Below are positions 36,262 to 44,051 of a stretch of 64,000 bases of DNA, piece after piece; position 1 is the stretch's first letter, and each line of letters opens with the position of its first letter. A program made the translations under genes and the position numbers. The stretch is from positions 1-64,000 of the forward strand of contig JAFGQN010000244.1 of the NCBI GenBank assembly GCA_016935665.1, given 5' to 3'. The notes beneath the pieces are model-generated. The model made no database searches, was not told the origin of the DNA, and saw only the letters and a program-made list of their open reading frames with translations. Origin of the DNA: Deltaproteobacteria bacterium (GTDB lineage Bacteria; Myxococcota_A; Polyangia; JAAYKL01).

Positions 36262-36439
36262 TTGTGCTCCTGTTGTCGTGCGGCTGCTCCGTTACAATCG
36301 GACGTGCAAACCAACTCCCCGTATATCACAGGCGTCACCAAACAGATAGACGCTGAGCGAAATACCGAACTGTCAAAGTTCACCTGTCTTCCCTTTTTAT
36401 CGGTCCTGAGTGTATTATCAAGTAATGATAGGACACTTA

Positions 36440-37507
36440 ATGCGATTTTCAGGACTCTTTCTATTAATTTTTCTATTTGTTTGCGTTACACAGGCAAATG
36501 AAGACACAACTTCTTCAACCCGTTGCGCCACAGAAAACTGCGACGGACACGGGATTTGTGTGATTAAGGACGGAACTCCGGCATGCGCCTGCAATCCAGG
36601 ATACATCAACACAGATGCAACCCTTTTGTCGTGTGTGCCTCAATCCGCATACTATTCCACTCCCCATCTGTGGCCGGAAACGCTGCAAAAGGAACTGGCA
36701 TTGCATCCAAAGATAGATGCGGATTATCCTGGGAGAAATACAAAAAGTCCGAAAATATACACCCTGTTGAGAAATACGGCCGAAAGACGCGCGTGTGCCG
36801 GTATATCGTGCGCGGGCGGAGGATTGTGCGGCATACGCAGGGATGGCCAGCCCGAGTGCAGCTGTGACGACGGTTTTTTTCCAGAGCCCGGCAAAGGATT
36901 GAATTGTGTATCCGGGACCGTGGCGCCCACATATGAACGCATCCATAAAAAGCGCATGAAACGGGATGAGCTGATTCCATTGCGGCGGGAGGAGGCGCGT
37001 TTCAACGTGCTGAAAAATATTTTCGGCAATACGATTACAAAAAATCATTATATGAAATATCGGCAGAAACATCCCGACGAGGACTATCTGTATTTTCTCG
37101 AACGCCGATTCGATAGAAAAGTACGACATGGATACGCACTCATCTCACTGGGCGTGGTTTTGGGCACGGCAGCGGTTCCCTACCAGTTTTGGCTCTTCAG
37201 AACGATTCCCCCAGGTTCGGCATACCGGGCAACTAAAAACTGTGACAATGATTCGGCAGAGGGATGCGGTGGTGGACTCCTGTATATGTTTACATTTTGT
37301 TTGTACGCACTTGCCATCGCTGCCGATGTCGGTTCTGTTTTAATGGTAATTCTCGGTCATAAAATGATTCGCAGATATAAACAGCCATTAGAAGACGCCC
37401 GCCGTCTTACATTGAGTAAATCAGGGGATGGGTTTCGCTACACGGGAATTTCACCCTTTGGGTCGGACAATGGCCAGCGGGGGCTGAGTTTGAATTTTTC
37501 ATTTTAG
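36440..37507 (+). CDS. Membrane protein with two EGF-like domains
   Basis: About 355 residues. After a signal peptide ('MRFSGLFLLIFLFVCVTQA') come two six-Cys EGF-like modules: 'CATENCDGHGICVIKDG..CACNPGY' and, about 60 residues on, 'CAGISCAGGGLCGIRRDG..CSCDDGF'. A helical region follows, then two membrane helices ('YALISLGVVLGTAAVPYQFWLF' and 'LYMFTFCLYALAIAADVGSVLMVILG'). EGF-like modules are uncommon in bacteria outside a few groups including deltaproteobacteria and suggest extracytoplasmic protein binding. The ATG at 36440 is chosen because it starts the signal peptide. Function unknown. Confidence 0.7.
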   Translation: MRFSGLFLLIFLFVCVTQANEDTTSSTRCATENCDGHGICVIKDGTPACACNPGYINTDATLLSCVPQSAYYSTPHLWPETLQKELALHPKIDADYPGRNTKSPKIYTLLRNTAERRACAGISCAGGGLCGIRRDGQPECSCDDGFFPEPGKGLNCVSGTVAPTYERIHKKRMKRDELIPLRREEARFNVLKNIFGNTITKNHYMKYRQKHPDEDYLYFLERRFDRKVRHGYALISLGVVLGTAAVPYQFWLFRTIPPGSAYRATKNCDNDSAEGCGGGLLYMFTFCLYALAIAADVGSVLMVILGHKMIRRYKQPLEDARRLTLSKSGDGFRYTGISPFGSDNGQRGLSLNFSF

Positions 37508-37556
37508 CCAGCGATTCCCTTTTGGAGGGCTCTACACAGCGTTGGCGCAACATCTT

Positions 37557-38261
37557 TCAGTTTTGAGCTCGTTTTCGTTCTTCCCGTCGATACACCCACG
37601 GGGGAATGGGGTCGGGCGCAGTCCATAGACCGCGTTTTGCTTCTCGGGCTTTTTCTTCCATGGCCTCCAGTGATTTGTCTTCGGAATACTGGCGATACCA
37701 CCAGGCAAGACCGGCTTTGAGCAGGGCCGCTGCCAGAGACGTGCCGTCGGCCAGTACAATATCAGCCACGGTGCGACCGTAGCGATCGGTGGCGCGAACA
37801 TTCACCGTAACCGATTGTCCCCCCACCAGATTTTCAGTGAAATGCATGGCCTCGATGCCAAAGGGCTGTTTGAATTCCGGGCAGTCAATATCCGCCACGC
37901 GGATTGATATTTGGTGTTTTTGCCACACGACAATCAGTGTGTCGCCGTCCTTCACTTTGGTGACCGGCGCCACAAATGTCTTCGGCGGTTTGACTTTTGT
38001 TTTTTGGCGCGGGCTTTTTCCCGTGGCCTTTTTTGGGGTCACCTCCTTTTTCCCGCCGCACTGCGGCATGCGCGAGCGACATGTTTCGCTTAAGGGGGCG
38101 CCGTCGCAGCACTCACAGTCGCACACCCCGTCGTGCCTCGAACAGCAACCCGAGACGGCATCTGCGTGTCGAGCGGTGAACGCCAGCATCGCAATACCGG
38201 CGGCCAAAAAGACCGAAACGGGCAGTAAGCGCTTTGAAGTGTTTTTGGACGTGTGTTTCAT
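37557..38261 (-). CDS. Secreted thermonuclease-like (SNase) protein with a Cys-rich N terminus
   Basis: A 234-residue protein. The signal peptide is followed by a compact Cys-rich segment, 'GCCSRHDGVCDCECC', then more Cys up to about residue 65, and a basic linker. The SNase domain (about residues 100-225) keeps the catalytic set of staphylococcal nuclease: Asp in 'VKDGDTLIV', Arg, Asp and Glu in 'IRVADIDCPE', and Arg in 'DRYGRTVADI'. It should be an active Ca-dependent nuclease exported to the periplasm or outside. The start at 38261 is used, since the track's 45 extra codons precede the signal peptide. The gene is divergent from the MFS gene. Confidence 0.88.
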   Translation of the reverse strand: MKHTSKNTSKRLLPVSVFLAAGIAMLAFTARHADAVSGCCSRHDGVCDCECCDGAPLSETCRSRMPQCGGKKEVTPKKATGKSPRQKTKVKPPKTFVAPVTKVKDGDTLIVVWQKHQISIRVADIDCPEFKQPFGIEAMHFTENLVGGQSVTVNVRATDRYGRTVADIVLADGTSLAAALLKAGLAWWYRQYSEDKSLEAMEEKAREAKRGLWTAPDPIPPWVYRREERKRAQN

Positions 38262-38395
38262 GGATAATAAACAACCCCGTTTATGGGGCCTCGTCAACGC
38301 AGTTTCAGTGACAACCTGTGTTTTTACTGTCTTTTTTGTGCCAAAACGTGTACCTAAAATCACTACAAAACGGGAGCAATACGGAGATTGATGCA

Positions 38396-40192
38396 ATGAA
38401 AGACAAAAATGCCCTGATGGCAGAACCTAAAAAAAGCAAAGTGCATCCGCTGTTTTGGATTATTTCCAGTTACGTGGCCATGGGAATTCCGTTCTCGATG
38501 GTTATCTGGGTATCCGCCAGCCTGTTTAAGGATTTGGGACACAGCGATGGCGAGATTACCATTGCGGTGGCCAGTATCGGTATCGTTTGGTCGCTGAAAC
38601 CGTTCTGGGCCGATTTTCTGGCCATGTTTAAAACGAAAAAGTTTTTCGTTCTGTCCATGGAGTTCTTCATTGGGGTGCTCTTTTTACTCATGGGGCTGGC
38701 ACTCTTTTTGCCGTTCTATTTCAGTGCCATCATTGGTCTGATGTGGATTGTCGCCATCGCCTCGGCCACGCAGGACATCTGCTGCGACGGTATTTACATC
38801 ACCACGCTCAACAAAAAACAGCAAGCCACATTCATTGGCTTTCAGAGCATGGCCTGGAACCTGGGCCGTGTGGTGGCGGTGTCCCTGGTAGTGTGGGTAG
38901 CCGGATACCTCAAAGACAGCGTTGGCCTGACGCCAAAGATGGCGTGGTTCTATTCTCTGATGGGGTCCGGCGCGCTCATGGCCCTGTTTGGTCTGTATCA
39001 TTCGGCATTGCTACCCACCGGGAGTCTCCCTGAAGATAAAAAGGGACGCACAGCCAAAAATGTCGTTCAGGATTTTCTCACCAGTGCCCAGGACTTCTGC
39101 AATAAAAGATCGCTTTGGGGCATGTTGGCGTTTGTTTTCTTTTATCGCAGTGGCGAGGGGCTGCTACTGGTGGAAGCGCCTCTGTTCATGCAGGGCTGCC
39201 TTGAAGATGGTGCGCTGCAGCTGGCGCTGACTGACAAAGGTATTATCGATGGTACCATCAGCACGGTGGTGAGTGTTATCGGCGGCATTCTGGGCGGCTT
39301 TTTCATCGCGAGATTTTCACTTAAGCGCACCCTTTTCGTTCTCGCCCTGTGTGTGAACGTGCCCAACGCCTGTTATCTTTACCTGAGTTATGCGGTATCT
39401 CCGGACAATCCCTTGTCGTTTACACATATTGCCACGTTGGTGAGCATTGAGAAGTTCTGGTACGGTTTTGGTTTTGTGGGCAACATGCTCTACATGATGC
39501 AGCAGATAGCGCCGGGTAAATTCAAGATGACCCACTACGCTTTTGCCACAGCGCTCATGAACCTGATTCTGGTGCCCACGCAAATGGTGAGCGGTCCGAT
39601 GGCCGATTCCATGGGATTTCGGGATTATTTCATGTTTGTGATGGTGGCCTGTATTCCATCACTGATTGCCGCCTGGCTGGCACCCTTCCCGCAATTGAAA
39701 GCCCCCAATGAAGACATGAGCGTGGATGATGAGAGCCTGCTCGATGACAACGATAAAAAAATACAGAGCGGCGCCCGAAAAGCGAGCGTGTACAGTTTGC
39801 TGTCCATCTTCCTCTTTTTAATGCTCGACGTATTGTGCCTGGGATGGTTGAGCGGCGCCCAATCGGGTGCGGCAGTGGTCTTTTTCTTTGTGCTTTTGGG
39901 CGTGTCCACGCTGTTTAAACTACAGCTGGCCATCAAGGGTGTTCGCGCCGGTCTGGCCACATTAAATGAATCCAAATCGTTTTCGGGTGGCAAGGCGTAT
40001 TTGAGCAACGCCAAAGGCGCCATCATCGGCGGCGTGGTCATGGTGGCGGTTTCGGGCATTCTCACCTGGTACTGCATTGACAAAGCCAACGCCATTGACT
40101 GGGATTGCGCGTTCTCAAAAAACGCCAAAACCTGTCTGCAGCCCCACGCCGGCGAAACCAAAGTCTGCAAGCTCGATAAAGTTGAAAGATAA
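38396..40192 (+). CDS. MFS transporter (AmpG/PAT-like)
   Basis: A 598-residue inner-membrane transporter. It has about 12 core helices plus a C-terminal addition of two to three more. 'YVAMGIPFSMVIWVSASLFKDLGHSDGEI' near the start, 'ASATQDICCDGIYITTL' in helix 4-5 and 'FATALMNLILVPTQMVSGPMAD' near helix 10-11 resemble the AmpG muropeptide permease/PAT family. The substrate is not certain. The ATG at 38396 is preceded by GGAG and is preferred to the track start 26 codons upstream. The C-terminal tail has Cys and a charged end. A gamma-glutamylcyclotransferase gene follows after 15 bases, suggesting a shared operon. Confidence 0.82.
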   Translation: MKDKNALMAEPKKSKVHPLFWIISSYVAMGIPFSMVIWVSASLFKDLGHSDGEITIAVASIGIVWSLKPFWADFLAMFKTKKFFVLSMEFFIGVLFLLMGLALFLPFYFSAIIGLMWIVAIASATQDICCDGIYITTLNKKQQATFIGFQSMAWNLGRVVAVSLVVWVAGYLKDSVGLTPKMAWFYSLMGSGALMALFGLYHSALLPTGSLPEDKKGRTAKNVVQDFLTSAQDFCNKRSLWGMLAFVFFYRSGEGLLLVEAPLFMQGCLEDGALQLALTDKGIIDGTISTVVSVIGGILGGFFIARFSLKRTLFVLALCVNVPNACYLYLSYAVSPDNPLSFTHIATLVSIEKFWYGFGFVGNMLYMMQQIAPGKFKMTHYAFATALMNLILVPTQMVSGPMADSMGFRDYFMFVMVACIPSLIAAWLAPFPQLKAPNEDMSVDDESLLDDNDKKIQSGARKASVYSLLSIFLFLMLDVLCLGWLSGAQSGAAVVFFFVLLGVSTLFKLQLAIKGVRAGLATLNESKSFSGGKAYLSNAKGAIIGGVVMVAVSGILTWYCIDKANAIDWDCAFSKNAKTCLQPHAGETKVCKLDKVER

Positions 40193-40207
40193 GTTCAAGG
40201 CCCTCTC

Positions 40208-40621
40208 ATGCGAAAGCTCTTCACCTACGGTTCGCTGATGTGTGACGATATTATGGTTCATGTGGCCGGTCCCTGCCGTACGATTGGCAGCGCGCGGTTG
40301 ACAGATTATCGCTGCGTGGCCGTTAAAAACGAGGAGTACCCCGCCATTTTCAACAATGGTGGATACATCACCCACGGCGTTCTTTACGATCAGATCAGCG
40401 ATGACGGCTTCGCCCGTCTTGATGAATTCGAAGGTGAGATGTACGAACGCCGGGTCGTTGCCGTAACGCTCGAAGATGGAAGTACAGTGGAGACGTACAC
40501 CTACGTCTTTAAACCGGAATTCGCTCACCTGCTTACAGACGAAAACTGGCAGTTTGAAGCATTCCTCAAAAAAGGCAAAGCGGCGTTTATTGAAAAGTAC
40601 GTGGGATTTACACGGATATAA
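40208..40621 (+). CDS. Gamma-glutamylcyclotransferase-like protein (AIG2/GGCT fold)
   Basis: A 137-residue protein. 'LFTYGSLMCDDIM' is the conserved YGSL substrate loop, and 'LDEFEGEMYERRVVAVT' has the catalytic Glu of the family. It would cyclise gamma-glutamyl amino acids or amines to 5-oxoproline, or a related reaction. It follows the MFS gene by 15 bases. If the transporter moves cell-wall peptides, a gamma-glutamyl bond-cleaving enzyme would be a sensible partner, but this is inferred only from position. Confidence 0.88.
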   Translation: MRKLFTYGSLMCDDIMVHVAGPCRTIGSARLTDYRCVAVKNEEYPAIFNNGGYITHGVLYDQISDDGFARLDEFEGEMYERRVVAVTLEDGSTVETYTYVFKPEFAHLLTDENWQFEAFLKKGKAAFIEKYVGFTRI

Positions 40622-41660
40622 ATGGAGCGCCAATGGCTAAGTTCGGTGCCCCTTCTACGGTGCGTATCAGTCGTTAAAAAGCGGTTATGCGTATTGACCT
40701 GTAGATTAATCCGATTCCCAAAGTCCCATATGCACCGTCCACACCGCGATTTGCAGAATCCAAATGCCGCTGGTCCGTATGGGGATTCGAGCCAAAGACA
40801 CTGAGACCGGAACCGGGAAAAACTACTTTGCAACAGGCCCTCAGTGTCGGACCCCAGAGTCTCATTTTGGGTTCAGGAAGACGCAATACAGAAATTTCTT
40901 TGCAATTCCAATATTTTCGAAATGGCCCGAGAGTTTTCTGGGGCCTCATTCGAACAAAAGGGCGGCGTTAAATTGTTGCAAGCTAAACGCAATGCCTGTC
41001 AGTTAAGCGAAATTTGTTTGGATTCATCGCCATTTACAGCAGGTTTCCCCGGACTTCGTTTGTATCCACTCATTTTGATATTTACGCGCCGCTCCCACGC
41101 GATATCGTCCCTGCGGAATTGCACTTTGCACTAATGGGTTACTTCCTTTGTTTGCTGTTTTCTATTGGCTGGGAAGTACCAGGTCCAAATGAGATACAAT
41201 CTCCTGAATCGAACGATCGCGGAAAATCGCCATCCCGATAACAAGCCAGACCAGTGTATTTGCTGGACGCTTTCGTTTGCGTATCGTTGCGGCGTCGGTT
41301 TCATTAAGTGCACTTTCAATTTATGCAGCATCAGGCGTTTTGGCAAACACCTTGAAGCTCTCCGGTATGTCTGTTTGACGTATTTCCTGTAAATTGGCAG
41401 GAAGGCTTATCCGATCTCCTTTCTTGAGATCAAGCCACCATGCCATCTCTTTCCTTCTGATTCAAATACTTGGCAGCGCAACTGATTGGCATTGCAATTA
41501 AAGGACAATGTGATTCTTTGGAGTTCAAATCCGGAAGCGAGAAAAAGTGTTATCGCAAAGTTCATTTTTGATACTTTTTTTGAGGGGGCGGGTTCTCATT
41601 TCGTGAGGGTGGGGTGTGTTTGGGTAAAACGGCTTTTATAGAAGAAATGGAGCGATTCCC
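40622..41660. other. About 1 kb without an intact gene
   Basis: Between the cyclotransferase and the serpin. The middle (about 40.85-41.45 kb) holds a decayed IS4-type transposase on the minus strand. Remaining parts have no supported frame. Before the serpin is a short G-rich run (41578-41625). Confidence 0.6.
40850..41446 (-). pseudogene. Decayed IS4-family transposase N-terminal remnant
   Basis: Reading the minus strand from the ATG at 41446 gives a 41-codon frame ending at TAA (41323-41321), 'MAWWLDLKKGDRISLP...VFAKTPDAA'. The same frame continues past the stop as '[20 protein letters not shown]' and '[20 protein letters not shown]', the unmistakable Nterm_IS4 pattern (ALxxTGTATIRxRRLPxxxVVWLVxGMALFRDRSI). 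It meets TAG at 41164-41162 and continues with 'LVQSAIPQGRYRVG', equivalent to 'APSAIxQARxRLG'. Beyond about 41030 there are more stops and frame changes. The catalytic DDE region and terminal repeats were not found, so the element is dead and much eroded. Confidence 0.75.
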
Positions 41661-42953
41661 ATGCAAAAAAAAACAGGATTTATAACCGTATCTGGTTTGG
41701 CGATGCTGATGCTGGCAGGGTGCAGCAGCTCAGATGGAGCCCCCCGGGAGAAATTTGAAGTTCTGGAAAGCGTTCTTCCACGCATTACAGCACCGGATGT
41801 GGCAGCTTCGGATGTTGACCAGTGTGTCAGCGGAAACAACGGATTCGCCATGGATTTGTATGGTCAGCTCGCCACGCAGACCGACGGGAATCTGTTTTAT
41901 TCGCCCTACAGTATTTCTGTGGCCCTTTCCATGGTGTACGGAGGCGCCCGGGGAAATACCGCTACTCAAATGAAATCGGCACTGCACTTCGATTTGTCGA
42001 AACCGCTGCTTTTCGAGACCTTCAACGCCCTGGATTTGGCCCTGACAAGCCGGGGAGCCAACGCGCAGGGGAAAGACGGCAAACCGTTTGAACTGCATAT
42101 AGTAAACGATACGTGGGGACAGACCGGTTATGGGTTCCTGGACGACTATCTGAATCTGTTATCACAGTTTTATGGCGCCAACCTCAAAACACTGAATTTT
42201 GATTCAGCGCCAAAAGAGGCCCGCAGTGCAATCAACAGTTACATCGCCAATGAAACCGCAAAGCGGATTACCGAACTGCTGCCTAACGGAAGCATCTCAT
42301 CTCTCACCCGTTTGGTACTAACCAATGCCATCTACTTCAATGCCGCCTGGGCCGTGGAATTTGACACAGCGCAAACCCGGCCCATGCCATTTACATCACT
42401 GGATGGGGGCAACAACGACGTCCCGATGATGCATCAAACCGAGTCCATGGGGTACATGGCGGGCGAGAAGTTTGATGCGGTAGGGTTGAACTACGACGGG
42501 AACGAAATTTCCATGGTGCTGGTACTTCCCGATGAAAATGCTTTTAACACGGTGGAAAGCAGTCTTACTGCAGAGATGATACACTCCATTTTTACGAAGT
42601 TGGTGGAGACAACTGTTCACTTGAGTTTGCCGTCGTTCACATCCAAAACGGACTTTTCGCTGAAAGATACACTGATTGCACTGGGAGTGACAGACGCCTT
42701 CAGTGACAGTGCGGATTTTTCGGGGATCGACGGATCCCGAACGCTGATGATTTATAACGTGTATCACAGTACGTTTGTAGAGGTGGACGAGAGTGGCACA
42801 GAGGCGGCCGCCGCCACCGCCGTTGTGATGAATGACAGGGGAGCAGTTGATGAGGATGCTGTTGAGATGAATTTTAACCGACCATTCATTTATTTCATTC
42901 GAGACAACCAGACCAACACTATTCTTTTTGCCGGCCGCGTTACGAAACTGTAG
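41661..42953 (+). CDS. Serpin-family lipoprotein (serine protease inhibitor)
   Basis: A 430-residue protein. The signal peptide has a lipobox, 'MLMLAGCSSS', so it should be membrane-anchored. The serpin fold starts at about residue 60 ('NGFAMDLYGQLATQTDGNLFYSPYSISVALSMVYGGARGNTATQM') and includes 'LVLTNAIYFNAAWAVEFD' and 'VLPDENAFNTVE'. The hinge of the reactive loop is 'DESGTEAAAATAVVM', the Ala-rich pattern of inhibitory serpins, and 'FNRPFIYFIRDNQTNTILFAGRV' closes the fold. By counting from the hinge Glu, P1 is Arg in 'NDRGAV'. The P-prime side is four residues longer than in alpha-1-antitrypsin, so P1 is approximate. It likely protects the cell from trypsin-like proteases. It stands alone. 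Confidence 0.93.
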   Translation: MQKKTGFITVSGLAMLMLAGCSSSDGAPREKFEVLESVLPRITAPDVAASDVDQCVSGNNGFAMDLYGQLATQTDGNLFYSPYSISVALSMVYGGARGNTATQMKSALHFDLSKPLLFETFNALDLALTSRGANAQGKDGKPFELHIVNDTWGQTGYGFLDDYLNLLSQFYGANLKTLNFDSAPKEARSAINSYIANETAKRITELLPNGSISSLTRLVLTNAIYFNAAWAVEFDTAQTRPMPFTSLDGGNNDVPMMHQTESMGYMAGEKFDAVGLNYDGNEISMVLVLPDENAFNTVESSLTAEMIHSIFTKLVETTVHLSLPSFTSKTDFSLKDTLIALGVTDAFSDSADFSGIDGSRTLMIYNVYHSTFVEVDESGTEAAAATAVVMNDRGAVDEDAVEMNFNRPFIYFIRDNQTNTILFAGRVTKL

Positions 42954-43331
42954 ATGGGATTGGGACTCAATTAAAATAAAGCACGACACACAAGGTTTTA
43001 TCCCGAAAGTCGCGCTTCCCAAACTTTATTCGTTTTGTCATCAACGTAGCTGGAGACCAGACTATTCGAGGAATAGTCGGACAATCAGGGAACAGCCGCC
43101 AATAAGTGCAGAGCAACGTCCATTGCAGCGGATACGGTCCCCCGAGCACCTTTCAAAATTCACGTATAAAAACGCTACTGACTATTACTTCTACAACGAG
43201 TTTGCAGACCTCCCTGGAACGGGTATCCACGAGTGTGACAGGCCGAGACTGTTGATGCGGCCCATGAACAGTTAGGTAGTCAAGTGAGATTAGATCGGTA
43301 AGAATTTAAAACGAATGAGCGTTTTGTATTC
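42954..43331. other. Intergenic region with a palindrome
   Basis: 378 bases between the serpin and rpoZ (convergent). No gene is supported. It contains a perfect inverted repeat at 43060-43078, listed separately. Confidence 0.5.
43060..43078. repeat. Perfect 8-bp inverted repeat with a three-base loop
   Basis: GACTATTC-gag-GAATAGTC. No T-run follows on either strand, so it is not an obvious terminator. It could be an operator, a decayed element end or chance. Confidence 0.5.
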
Positions 43332-43577
43332 TTAAAAATCGGTAACACTGGCGGGAAGGGTTTCTACCATTTGCTCTTCCATCTCGGCAACATCCTGTTC
43401 CACGATGACTGTGCCTTTGGCGATTTCCCTAAGCGCTGTTACTGCTTCGCGGTTTTTGCTCTTTACAGTCTTCTCAGTGCCTTTCAGCAGCTGACGTGTC
43501 CGTTTTGATGCCACGGATACCAGTGCGAAACGACTGGGTACTTTTTCCAAACAATCTTCAACTGTAACTCTTGCCAT
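43332..43577 (-). CDS. rpoZ: RNA polymerase omega subunit
   Basis: An 81-residue protein. 'MARVTVEDCLEKVPSRFALVSVASKRTRQL' is typical RpoZ, and 'NREAVTALREIAKGTV' is the conserved central helix. It helps assemble RNA polymerase by binding beta-prime. A GGAGG precedes the ATG. It stands alone here, without the usual gmk or spoT neighbours. Confidence 0.95.
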   Translation of the reverse strand: MARVTVEDCLEKVPSRFALVSVASKRTRQLLKGTEKTVKSKNREAVTALREIAKGTVIVEQDVAEMEEQMVETLPASVTDF

Positions 43578-44051
43578 AATGTGTCCTCCGTTGCCAAAAA
43601 GCTAAGGGAACATACGGCAAAACGTTTTCAGATTCAAGAAAAGGATGGAAAATGACATAAGAAAATCCAGAAACACTGAACATTTGCATGAAAAAAGCGA
43701 GGGAATGCAGATTGGTTCGGCTTGTGTTATTACTGTAAGTATTCGATTTTATGCAATAAAATAACACGAAGATGTGGAATGGCACTAATGTTACCGTGAA
43801 CGATTTTTTTAAGGTTTCCGATATCTTCACAGAGGGGTAACGGAAAAAAAATCCAGAGGAATTGGCCATTCCCGTAACATCCCGAAAACGTGTCGGTTGT
43901 GTATCGGTGGGGGTATTGCAAAAAGTGAATCTGTCACACTCTTTTCGTTGTTTTGGCACACATTCGTCACGAAATGCACCGAATATCTGGCGCCGTGAAA
44001 ACAATTCAAATGGATACTGCCCAAATAGGGTGAGCAGGAAAGGGGGAATCG
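43578..44051. other. Divergent intergenic region between rpoZ and the kinase gene
   Basis: 474 bases without a supported gene. Its right half carries an array of four 7+4-base units (43931-43970) upstream of the kinase. The kinase ribosome site is AGGAAAGGGGG just before 44052. Confidence 0.55.
43931..43970 (+). promoter_or_regulatory. Pho-box-like direct repeat array before the kinase gene
   Basis: Units spaced exactly 11 bases: CTGTCAC, TTTTCGT, TTGGCAC, TCGTCAC. Two fit the (C/T)TGTCA(C/T)-type half-site well or fairly and two poorly. It ends 81 bases before the start codon. It is the weakest of three similar arrays near here. Confidence 0.4.
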
